From contig JACDEA010000093.1 of assembly GCA_013816725.1 (NCBI GenBank), positions 1 to 7,665 on the forward strand: a DNA stretch of 7,665 nt, given 5' to 3'. Under the pieces are notes generated by a model, which saw only the letters and a program-made list of their open reading frames with translations, did not search any database and had not been told where the DNA came from. The position numbers and the translations under genes are program-made. The stretch comes from Actinomycetota bacterium (GTDB lineage: Bacteria > Actinomycetota > Acidimicrobiia > Acidimicrobiales > JACDEA01). How positions within the stretch are numbered: the stretch's first letter is position 1; the number at the start of each line of letters is the position of its first letter. Below, piece after piece: positions 1 to 5,855 of the stretch.

Positions 1-539
1 CCGCCGAGCAGCGCCGCAAGGCCGACGAGGAGGCGCGACGCGTCCAGGCCGCGCTGGCGGCTGCCCGCCGCGCCGCGCCAGCGACGGCGTCGAGCCCGAA
101 CAGCGCTCCGGCGCCACGATCGGCGTCGGCCGCTCCGGTCAACCACAACACAGGCACGGCGCCGGTCAACCCGCCGCCTCCGCCCAACAAGGGCGCGGCT
201 AGCGCGGTCGAAGAAGCCAAGCGCCAACTGGGCAAGCCGTACCAGTGGGGTGGCTCGGGGCCTGACACGTTCGACTGTTCGGGCTTGACCGCGTGGGCCT
301 GGAAGGCGGCGGGCAAGACGCTCTCGCACTACACCGGAGCCCAGTACAACGAAACGGCGCGCGTCGCCATCGCCGACCTGCAGCCCGGCGACCTCGTCTT
401 CTTCGGCAGCGACCTGCACCACATGGGCCTTTACGTCGGCGGCGGGCAGATGATCGACGCCCCACAGACCGGCTCGGTCGTCAGGTACGCCTCGATCTAC
501 CGCTCGGACCTCGTGCAGTCAGGCGGCAGGGTCTACTGA
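1..539 (+). CDS. NlpC/P60 family peptidoglycan endopeptidase, C-terminal part
   Basis: The 5' end lies outside the window; the reading frame starts at base 3 and gives 178 residues before TGA. The first ~30 residues are rich in Ala, Arg and Glu (AEQRRKADEEARRVQAA) and look like the end of a coiled coil. A Pro/Ala/Asn-rich linker follows to about residue 65, then an NlpC/P60 domain to the end. The catalytic Cys is in FDCSG (residue 92, nt 276-278) and the catalytic His in HHMGLYVG (residue 140). The usual third polar position is in MIDAPQTGSVV, where Asp stands. In this family the enzyme cuts peptide stems of peptidoglycan outside the membrane, and coiled coil plus linker plus C-terminal NlpC/P60 is the layout of RipA-like actinobacterial hydrolases used in cell separation. 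The signal peptide should be upstream of the window. The LLM gene starts 20 bp downstream on the same strand. The domain call is firm; the exact substrate bond is not visible. Confidence 0.9.
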   Translation, partial: AEQRRKADEEARRVQAALAAARRAAPATASSPNSAPAPRSASAAPVNHNTGTAPVNPPPPPNKGAASAVEEAKRQLGKPYQWGGSGPDTFDCSGLTAWAWKAAGKTLSHYTGAQYNETARVAIADLQPGDLVFFGSDLHHMGLYVGGGQMIDAPQTGSVVRYASIYRSDLVQSGGRVY

Positions 540-559
540 CTGGCGCGTAGCCTCCGGCC

Positions 560-1456
560 ATGCGCATAGGAACGATGCTCTCGGCCAACGGTCTCGACGA
601 CGCGGTCAAGCAGGTCGCCGACGCCAAAGCGCGGGGGTTCTCCTCGGTGTGGCTGTCGCAGATCTTCGGGCTCGACGCCCTCACCGCGATCGCCGTGATC
701 GGCCGCGAGGTCAGCGACATCGAACTGGGCACCGCGGTGGTGCCGACGTACCCGCGTCACCCACAGGCCCTGGCGATGCAGGCCATGACGGTGCAGGCCG
801 CCATCGGGAACCGGCTGTCGTTGGGCATCGGCCTGTCGCACCAGGTCGTCATCGAGGGGATGTACGGCATGTCGTTCGACAAGCCGGCGCGCCACATGCG
901 TGAGTACCTGTCGATCCTCAAGCCGTTGCTGCACGGCGAGTCCGCGTCGGTCAGCGGCGAAACACTCACCTGGCGGGGCATGGGGCCGCTCGACGTGCCC
1001 GGCGCCCAGCCGCCCCAGTTGCTCCTCGCCGCCCTGGCACCGCGCATGCTCGACTTGGCCGCCGCCGAGGCCGACGGCACGGTGACGTGGATGACCGGTC
1101 CGGCGACGATCGGCGATCACATCGTTCCGTCACTCCTCAAGGCGGCGGAGAAGGCGGGCCGGGCCACGCCGCGCGTGGTCGCCGCCCTGCCGGTGTCGAT
1201 CACCGCCGATCCCGACAAGGCCCGGGAGGAAGCGGCCACGATCTTCGCCATCTACGGCCAGCTGCCGTCGTACCGGGCCATGCTCGACAAGGAGGGGGCC
1301 GCCGGTCCGGCCGACGTGGCCATCGTCGGCGACGAAGGCACGGTCGCCAAGGAGATCCAGCGCGTGCTCGACGCCGGCGCAACCGACTTCGTCGCCGCGG
1401 TCTACGGCGACATCCCCCGCACGCTCGACGTGCTCACCGGCCTGGTCGGGGCGTAG
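560..1456 (+). CDS. LLM class (luciferase-like, probably F420-dependent) oxidoreductase
   Basis: The 298-residue protein starts at the ATG at 560 and is a single-domain luciferase-like TIM barrel. It opens with a first beta strand (MRIGTMLSANGLDDAV) and a helix (AKARGFSSVWLSQIFGLDAL). The family core GNRLSLGIGLSHQ is at residues 83-95, and ADGTVTWMTGP, in the cofactor/phosphate-binding half, is at 171-181. This is the pattern of actinobacterial F420-dependent LLM oxidoreductases (MSMEG_4879-like group), which move hydride between F420 and an unknown substrate in the cytoplasm; FMN use cannot be excluded. No clear Shine-Dalgarno precedes the ATG, but no better start is seen. It lies 20 bp after the hydrolase gene and 2 bp before the copper lipoprotein gene, so co-transcription is likely. 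The family is certain, the cofactor probable, the substrate unknown. Confidence 0.88.
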   Translation: MRIGTMLSANGLDDAVKQVADAKARGFSSVWLSQIFGLDALTAIAVIGREVSDIELGTAVVPTYPRHPQALAMQAMTVQAAIGNRLSLGIGLSHQVVIEGMYGMSFDKPARHMREYLSILKPLLHGESASVSGETLTWRGMGPLDVPGAQPPQLLLAALAPRMLDLAAAEADGTVTWMTGPATIGDHIVPSLLKAAEKAGRATPRVVAALPVSITADPDKAREEAATIFAIYGQLPSYRAMLDKEGAAGPADVAIVGDEGTVAKEIQRVLDAGATDFVAAVYGDIPRTLDVLTGLVGA

Positions 1457-1458
1457 CG

Positions 1459-2865
1459 GTGACGCGCGGGGCGGCGGCCCGCACTCTCATTGCCACCGCG
1501 ATCGTCGTGAGCATGGTCGCCGTGGCCTGCGGTGGGGGTGACAGCGGCAAGCGCGTGGTGCTGGTCGACTTCAGCCACGACGAGTTCGCAACGTTCGCCC
1601 TGGCCAACTTCCCCAACAACATCGCCGTCACTCAAGGCCAGACCGTGGAATTTCGCCAGACCTGGACCGGCGAGCCTCACACCATCACCGGCGGCGCGTC
1701 GATCACCGGCATCCTGCGGCCCCTGAAGAACTGGCTGACGCTGTTCGACACGTACGGCGTGCTCCGAGCCAAGAACCCGGGGCTGCCCGACCCCGAGAAC
1801 GCCGGCAACACCACGTTCGCCGAGTTCGCCGCCGCGGTGAAAGTGGCCCAGCCTCGCGATGTCGGTGAACGGTTCGTCAACGCGTGGCGGGCGTTGCGTG
1901 CCGCAGGTGTGGGCCTGCCCGACCTCGACACGCCGCCGGCGACGCCGCTGACCGACGTCAACAAGACGATCGACGAGGTGTCGAACACGGCGTTCGAGGG
2001 GCTGGGCTTCGCCATGGACAACGACGGCAACATCACCCAGAACCTGGGCCAGCCGTGCTACCTGCGCACTGGTACGCCTCCCGAGGATCCCGGCAAGCCC
2101 TGCGCCAAGGTCGATCAGCGCCAGCCCGCCTTCGACGGCACCCACGCCTTCTACAACAGCGGGATCCTCCCCTATGAAGGACCACGCGGGAACACCTACC
2201 GGGTCCCGATCGCGGCCGACGCCAAGCCTGGGACGTACCTGTTCTATTGCGCCATCCACGGCCCGAGCCAGATGACGACCGTCGAGGTGCGCCGCCGCGG
2301 CGCAAAGGTCCCGTCGCAGCACCAGGTGACACGCGAAGCCCGCAATGAGATCGACGACCTGATGGCGCCGCTCGAGAAGGTCTACCGGTCGGCCCACGAC
2401 AAGGGCGAGATCGACTTCGGTGGCCGCAAGCTGAAGGGGCCGTTCGCCGGGCTGGCGTCGGACGCCGCCGGGCACGTCGCCATCAACGAGTTCCTGCCCA
2501 AGCGCCTGACCGTGAAGGCCGGTGAACCGGTCACGTGGCGAATGATGGGCAGCGATCACACCATCACCTTCGACGTGCCCAAGTACTTCCCGATCGTCGA
2601 CTTCAAGTCGACCGGCGGTATCCGGATGAACCCCAAGCTGCGGGCGCCGGCGGGCGGCGCGCCCCCGATGCCCGAGCAACAGGGCCAGGGGCCGGTCAAG
2701 ATCGACGGCGGCACCTACGACGGCGACGGGTTCTGGTCGACCGGCGTCGTCGGCGCCCAGCCGTTCATCGAATACACGCTGCGGGTCTCCAAGCCGGGGA
2801 CGTACGACTACGCCTGCCTTATCCACCCACCGATGGTGGGCAAGCTCGTCGTCACCGCTGGGTGA
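1459..2865 (+). CDS. Secreted lipoprotein with two cupredoxin (type 1 copper) sites
   Basis: The frame is open from 1087, but I place the start at the GTG at 1459, 2 bp after the LLM stop. From there the protein opens with a lipoprotein signal (TRGAAARTLIATAIVVSMVAVAC) with lipidated Cys24, giving 468 residues. Site 1 has His74 (GEPHTITGG) and Cys264-x2-His267-x4-Met272 (YCAIHGPSQM), the plastocyanin spacing. Site 2 has His367 (GSDHTITF) and Cys453-x2-His456-x2-Met459 (ACLIHPPM), the shorter amicyanin-type spacing. Each site is followed by a closing beta strand (TTVEV, GKLVV). About 190 residues separate the first His from its Cys, far more than in a bare cupredoxin fold. This insert looks helical (FAEFAAAVKVA, ERFVNAWRALRAAG) and has Cys200 and Cys215, which could form a disulfide. 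A helical, charged linker (285-320) joins the halves. It is probably an electron carrier or copper protein on the outer face of the membrane; its partner is not evident. I know no named family with this exact layout. Confidence 0.85.
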   Translation: MTRGAAARTLIATAIVVSMVAVACGGGDSGKRVVLVDFSHDEFATFALANFPNNIAVTQGQTVEFRQTWTGEPHTITGGASITGILRPLKNWLTLFDTYGVLRAKNPGLPDPENAGNTTFAEFAAAVKVAQPRDVGERFVNAWRALRAAGVGLPDLDTPPATPLTDVNKTIDEVSNTAFEGLGFAMDNDGNITQNLGQPCYLRTGTPPEDPGKPCAKVDQRQPAFDGTHAFYNSGILPYEGPRGNTYRVPIAADAKPGTYLFYCAIHGPSQMTTVEVRRRGAKVPSQHQVTREARNEIDDLMAPLEKVYRSAHDKGEIDFGGRKLKGPFAGLASDAAGHVAINEFLPKRLTVKAGEPVTWRMMGSDHTITFDVPKYFPIVDFKSTGGIRMNPKLRAPAGGAPPMPEQQGQGPVKIDGGTYDGDGFWSTGVVGAQPFIEYTLRVSKPGTYDYACLIHPPMVGKLVVTAG

Positions 2866-2871
2866 CGGCGC

Positions 2872-2975
2872 GCGAGTCGCGCTGCCCCCTCGGCCGCGAA
2901 AAGCTGCACCGTGGCGAAGCCGATCCCGGACGCGCCGCCGGTGATCACCGCGACCTCTCCGTCGAGTCGACCCAT
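2872..2975 (-). pseudogene. N-terminal remnant of a short-chain dehydrogenase/reductase (SDR)
   Basis: Read on the minus strand from an ATG at 2975-2973, the sequence gives MGRLDGEVAVITGGASGIG and then FATVQLFAAEGA. This is the classic first beta strand, the TGxxxGIG nucleotide-binding loop and the first helix of an SDR. After about 33 residues the likeness stops (RLARRHP) close to the end of the copper lipoprotein gene, and the frame closes at a TAG at 2808-2810, 56 codons in all. A working SDR has about 250 residues, so the catalytic Tyr-Lys part is missing and this is a broken gene. Its start faces the quinone oxidoreductase start with 23 bp between them, which suggests the two were once divergently transcribed and that the oxidoreductase promoter may lie inside this remnant. 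Confidence 0.72.
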
Positions 2976-2998
2976 GGCCGTGAATCTAGGTTGGCGTC

Positions 2999-3940
2999 GT
3001 GAAAGCAGCCACCGTCGTCGACGGCCAGGTCGTGGTGACCGACAAACCCGACCCGATCCCGCAACGGGGCGAAGTCCTCGTGCGCGTCCGTGCGGCCGGC
3101 CTCAACGCCGCCGACCTTCTCCAGCGCCGGGGCTTCTATCCGGCACCGCCCGGCGCGCCGCCCGACATTCCCGGCCTGGAGATAGCGGGCGACGTCGTCG
3201 CGCTGGGCGAGGACGCGACGCGCTTCGCGGTAGGCGACCGCGTGATGGCGCTGTTGGGCGGCGGCGGCCAGGCCGAACTGGCAGTCGTGCACGAACGGGT
3301 CGCCATCCCGGTGCCCGAAGCGCTCGACTGGCCGGCGGCCGGCGGCCTTCCCGAAACGTTCACGACGGCGCACGACGCGCTGTTCACGCAGTGCGGGCTG
3401 ACAATGGGCGAGCGGGTGCTGATCCATGGTGCGGCCGGCGGGGTGGGAACCGCCGCTGTGCAGTTGGCCGCCGCCGCCGGGGCGCGAGTCACCGCCACAG
3501 TGCGCAACGCGGCACTGCACGACGCGGTGCGGGACCTGGGCGCCGGTGACGTGGTGGCGCCGGATGCATTCGCCCCGCTCGGACCGTTCGACGTGATCCT
3601 CGAACTCGTCGGCGGGCCGAACATGGCGGCCAATCTCGGCGCGCTGGCCACCGGTGGCCGCATCAGCGTGATCGGCATAGGGGCCGGCGCGTCGACCGAG
3701 ATCAACCTGCTCCAACTGATGGGAGCGCGGGGCAGCATCCACGGTTCGACGCTGCGGGCCCGCCCGCTCGAGGAAAAGGCAATGGCGGCACGGCGGGTCG
3801 AGGCGCATGTCCTCCCTCTCGTCGCCGCCGGGCGCCTCCGCGTGCCCGTCGCCAACACCTTCGCGCTCGACGACGTGGGCGCCGCCTACGAGCGGTTCGC
3901 CGCCGGGGCCAAGTTCGGCAAGGTCGTCCTACTCACGTAA
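2999..3940 (+). CDS. NAD(P)H:quinone oxidoreductase, PIG3/zeta-crystallin-like (MDR superfamily)
   Basis: This is a complete 313-residue medium-chain dehydrogenase/reductase. The GTG start at 2999 has a weak AGG 8 bp upstream. The N-terminal catalytic domain carries NAADLLQRRGFYPAPPGAP (residues 36-54) and LPETFTTAHDALF (117-129), both typical of the PIG3 quinone reductase group. The cofactor-binding loop is HGAAGGVGTAAVQLA (143-157). Where zinc alcohol dehydrogenases have GHE, this protein has GLE (59-61), and the structural zinc Cys cluster is absent, so it should be zinc-free. The family reduces quinones or enones with NADPH in the cytosol; here the substrate is unknown. The length is normal and no frameshift is seen. 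The upstream neighbour on the other strand is the SDR remnant. Downstream is the palindrome at 3953-3988 and the convergent bldC gene. Confidence 0.9.
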   Translation: MKAATVVDGQVVVTDKPDPIPQRGEVLVRVRAAGLNAADLLQRRGFYPAPPGAPPDIPGLEIAGDVVALGEDATRFAVGDRVMALLGGGGQAELAVVHERVAIPVPEALDWPAAGGLPETFTTAHDALFTQCGLTMGERVLIHGAAGGVGTAAVQLAAAAGARVTATVRNAALHDAVRDLGAGDVVAPDAFAPLGPFDVILELVGGPNMAANLGALATGGRISVIGIGAGASTEINLLQLMGARGSIHGSTLRARPLEEKAMAARRVEAHVLPLVAAGRLRVPVANTFALDDVGAAYERFAAGAKFGKVVLLT

Positions 3941-3952
3941 TTCTCGGCGAGG

Positions 3953-3988
3953 TGTCACGAAGCGGGGTGTACACCCCACTTCGTGACA
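3953..3988. terminator. 36-bp near-perfect palindrome between convergent genes, probable bidirectional terminator
   Basis: The outer arms TGTCACGAAG (3953-3962) and CTTCGTGACA (3979-3988) are exact reverse complements. Between them sits the self-complementary GGGGTGTACACCCC (3964-3977). Only the pair 3963/3978 (c/a) fails to match. The transcript of either strand would fold into a long hairpin. It begins 13 bp after the quinone reductase stop and ends 41 bp before the bldC stop, the right place to end transcription from both sides. There is no T run on either side, which is common for actinobacterial terminators, but it also leaves open that this is a dispersed palindromic repeat or a protein-binding site. 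Confidence 0.65.
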
Positions 3989-4029
3989 GGTGGCGCGTCG
4001 GCGATGGCCTGGGCGAGCTGCGCTAAGCG

Positions 4030-4227
4030 CTACTCGGAGGTCTCCTCGACTCGGCCGAGCAGTCCACGGACCTCCGACGCCCGGAAACGGCGGTGTCCGC
4101 CCAATGTGCGCATGGCTGTGAGCTTGCCCGCTCGGGCCCAACGCGTGACGGTCTTGGGGCTGACCCGGAACATGCGCGCTACTTCCGCCGGCGTCAGCAG
4201 TGCGTCGTCGTCGTCGTGCTTTTCCAT
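4030..4227 (-). CDS. bldC: BldC-like MerR-type helix-turn-helix regulator
   Basis: The 65-residue protein consists of one winged helix-turn-helix. After a short acidic start (MEKHDDDDA) it reads LLTPAEVARMFRVSPKTVTR and then WARAGKLTAMRTLGGHRRFR, which closely follows Streptomyces BldC (about 68 residues). In Streptomyces BldC is a small DNA-binding protein that binds direct repeats cooperatively and holds back sporulation genes. The frame is open to an ATG at 4332, which would add 35 residues, but I prefer 4227: it has an AAAGG Shine-Dalgarno 7 bp upstream and gives the family's usual length. The gene is convergent with the quinone reductase and lies 143 bp downstream of the radical SAM gene on the same strand. 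What it controls here cannot be read from the window; the tail after the wing (LLGRVEETSE) is short. Confidence 0.88.
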   Translation of the reverse strand: MEKHDDDDALLTPAEVARMFRVSPKTVTRWARAGKLTAMRTLGGHRRFRASEVRGLLGRVEETSE

Positions 4228-4234
4228 TTGGGGG

Positions 4235-4239
4235 CCTTT
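4235..4239 (-). promoter_or_regulatory. Shine-Dalgarno (AAAGG) deciding the bldC start
   Basis: On the minus strand AAAGG stands 7 bases before the ATG at 4227-4225. It supports the 65-residue form of BldC over the longer frame that starts at 4332. Confidence 0.6.
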
Positions 4240-4311
4240 GTTCGGGTGTCGGGTGTTTCGGCGTGCTGCAATCCAGTGTGACCTCAGGCGGCGGCGTTCA
4301 CCTTGGAAACC

Positions 4312-4326
4312 GGCCGGTGAACGGCC
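4312..4326. repeat. Short dyad upstream of bldC
   Basis: GGCCG (4312-4316) and CGGCC (4322-4326) flank gtgaa. A second, overlapping dyad pairs GTTCACC (4296-4302) with GGTGAAC (4316-4322). Both lie in the 143-bp gap between the radical SAM stop and bldC, which should contain the bldC promoter. An operator or a weak hairpin are both possible. I see no convincing -35/-10 pair and nothing else of note in this gap. Confidence 0.3.
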
Positions 4327-4370
4327 AAACAACGGGGTTTTCGTGCGCTTTTGAGGAGGATCTATTTCTC

Positions 4371-5279
4371 TTACCCTCCGCCGCCAGCCTCACCCCTCAA
4401 ATAGGCGCCTTTTCGGTACAACCGCTCATAGGTCGGGACGAGGTCGGGCCGGGCCTCGCCCAGCCAGCCCATGAAGTGCTCGCGCACGCCTGGGCGCAGG
4501 TGCAGGTTGATCACCGAGACGCTGGAGGCGCCCGCTTCGGCGCAGGCGGCCTTGACGGCGGCAACCTGTTCGGGGCGGTCAGAGAGCCCGGGGAGGATCG
4601 GCGCTACCAGCACGCCGCACGGCACGCCGGCCGCGTTCAGCCTCGCCACCGCCTCGACCCGCTGGCGCGGGTGGGGCGTGCCCGGTTCGGCGAGCTTCCA
4701 CACCTCCTCGTCGAGCGTGCCGATCGAGAAGTTGACGTGCACGTCAGCCCGCTGGATTGCTTCGACGAGGAGATCGAGGTCGCGCAGGATCAGCGTGGAC
4801 TTGGTGAGGATCGAGAACGGATTGGCCGCCTCGGTGAGTACTTCGACGATCCCCCGGGTGAGGTGGTACTTGCCCTCGGCCCGCTGGTACGGATCGGTGT
4901 TGGTCCCCATGGCGATGTGGTGGCCGCCCCACCGCTTCGGGCGCAGTTCGGCGCGCAGCCGCTCGACCGCGTTCACCTTCACCACGATCTTGGTGTCGAA
5001 ATCGCGCCCGATGTCGAGGTCGAGGTAGGCGTGCGTCGGCCGGGCAAAGCAGTACGCGCACGCGTGACTGCAGCCCCGGTAGGCGTTGATCGTGTAGCGG
5101 AACGGCATCCGCGACACGTTGGGGACCTCGTTGATGATGCGGCGGGCGTTGACGTGCAGAAACTCGAGGCCGCGGAACTCGCCTTTGCCTACGTGGTGGT
5201 CGAGCAGTGCGTCGGCGTCGAACAGCGATCCTTGCGGGCTGTTGTCGTCGGTTGTGCGCCAGCGCACCGGCGTGGCCAT
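4371..5279 (-). CDS. Radical SAM protein, Rv2578c-like / SplB-related (COG1533 type)
   Basis: The 302-residue protein starts at the ATG at 5279 and ends at a TAA at 4373-4371. The iron-sulfur motif is Cys70-x3-Cys74-x2-Cys77 in YRGCSHACAYCFARPTH, the arrangement of the SplB-like radical SAM group. Before it comes NEVPNVSRMPFRYTINAYRG, and after it GGHHIAMGTNTDPYQRAEGK (119-138) and the barrel strands ILTKSTLILRDLDLL and HVNFSIGTLDEEVW, all typical of the Rv2578c/PA0069 type proteins. Such enzymes cut S-adenosylmethionine to a 5'-deoxyadenosyl radical; SplB itself repairs thymine photoproducts in DNA, but the job of this subgroup is not established to my knowledge. A perfect LexA-box match lies 12 bp upstream, so SOS control is likely and a link to DNA damage is a fair inference. 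The C-terminus ends in GEAGGGG. The gene follows the cytochrome b gene by 9 bp on the same strand. Confidence 0.9.
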   Translation of the reverse strand: MATPVRWRTTDDNSPQGSLFDADALLDHHVGKGEFRGLEFLHVNARRIINEVPNVSRMPFRYTINAYRGCSHACAYCFARPTHAYLDLDIGRDFDTKIVVKVNAVERLRAELRPKRWGGHHIAMGTNTDPYQRAEGKYHLTRGIVEVLTEAANPFSILTKSTLILRDLDLLVEAIQRADVHVNFSIGTLDEEVWKLAEPGTPHPRQRVEAVARLNAAGVPCGVLVAPILPGLSDRPEQVAAVKAACAEAGASSVSVINLHLRPGVREHFMGWLGEARPDLVPTYERLYRKGAYLRGEAGGGG

Positions 5280-5288
5280 GGCCCGAGC

Positions 5289-5855
5289 CTATCGAACGTC
5301 TGTTCGACCCCGCAACATGGCGTCGAGCCTCGGCTTGTCGCTCAGCGCCTTGACGATGTGACCCACGATGACAATGAACAGCGCGATGGCCATGAGGTCG
5401 TGCACGAAGGTCGCCCCGGTCCGCCAGGGCAGCGGGAACGGCCCGAACCATTTCATGATGACTCCCGTGGCCAGCATCACCGGGATGGCGCCGGCGATGA
5501 ACGCGGCGTTCAGCTTCTGACCGGCGTTGAACTTCCCGGGAATGTTGGTCCGGCGCCGCCGCAGCCACTTCCAGTCCTCGGGCCCGAAACGGTTGAGGCG
5601 ACGTGCGTCGGCCCGAAACGGCGCCGAACGCCACGCGGCCAGGGCGAGAGGCAGGGGAAGGGCGAGGCCGCAGATCACGTGGATCCACTTGACGAGGTCG
5701 CGCCGACCCACGATGGCCGACAACGGTCCGACATAGAGCGCCGACGCAGTGAGCAGCAGCACGATGAACAGCGTCGAATTCACCCAGTGCAGGGCGCGCT
5801 CGCCGCCGCTGAACCGCTCCGCCTCGGATTCAGACCGGAGCGTCTTCGCGACCAT
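5289..5855 (-). CDS. Four-helix membrane cytochrome b (cytochrome b561/YedZ-like partner of the molybdoenzyme)
   Basis: The 188-residue protein has four likely membrane helices, at about residues 24-45, 52-75, 115-135 and 148-170. Candidate heme-ligating His are His23 (GGERALHWVNSTLF), His59 (LVKWIHVICG), His152 (FVHDLMAIALF) and His166 (IVGHIVKAL). They stand near the ends of helices 1, 2 and 4, as in di-heme cytochrome b subunits of formate dehydrogenase gamma or Ni-hydrogenase type. A basic loop (RRRRTNIPGKFNAGQKLNA) lies between helices 2 and 3. The ATG at 5855 is 26 bp inside the end of the upstream molybdoenzyme gene, showing translational coupling. The likely job is to pass electrons between the quinone pool and the exported molybdoenzyme, like YedZ/MsrQ for YedY/MsrP, although the sequence looks nearer to the cytochrome b561 group. 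Its last codons overlap the LexA box. Confidence 0.83.
   Translation of the reverse strand: MVAKTLRSESEAERFSGGERALHWVNSTLFIVLLLTASALYVGPLSAIVGRRDLVKWIHVICGLALPLPLALAAWRSAPFRADARRLNRFGPEDWKWLRRRRTNIPGKFNAGQKLNAAFIAGAIPVMLATGVIMKWFGPFPLPWRTGATFVHDLMAIALFIVIVGHIVKALSDKPRLDAMLRGRTDVR
5292..5307. promoter_or_regulatory. LexA (SOS) box upstream of the radical SAM gene
   Basis: The site TCGAAC-gtct-GTTCGA is a perfect match to the mycobacterial/actinobacterial LexA box TCGAAC-N4-GTTCGA, with both six-base arms exact. It ends 12 bp before the radical SAM ATG (5279) and overlaps the last codons of the cytochrome b gene (stop at 5289-5291). LexA bound here would cover the start region of the radical SAM gene and could also block read-through from the molybdoenzyme operon. 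The match is seen directly; binding is inferred. Confidence 0.75.

Noticed and set aside
1087..1458. N-terminal extension of the copper lipoprotein frame
   Set aside because: It overlaps the LLM gene in another frame and is an Arg/Gly-rich shadow; the GTG at 1459 directly yields a lipoprotein signal.
1402..2826. 474-codon open frame on the minus strand
   Set aside because: It lies antisense to the copper lipoprotein gene, is rich in Arg/Gly/Val/Asp with no domain pattern, and is explained by GC-rich codon bias.
4281..4293. 13-base sequence acctcaggcggcg also present at 7228-7240
   Set aside because: Flanks do not match and one copy is inside coding sequence; likely chance in GC-rich DNA.
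4228..4332. 35-residue N-terminal extension of BldC
   Set aside because: BldC proteins are about 65-70 residues, and the inner ATG has the Shine-Dalgarno.
4353..4359. Strong Shine-Dalgarno-like GAGGAGG on the plus strand
   Set aside because: No start codon follows at a useful distance and no plus-strand gene is supported there.
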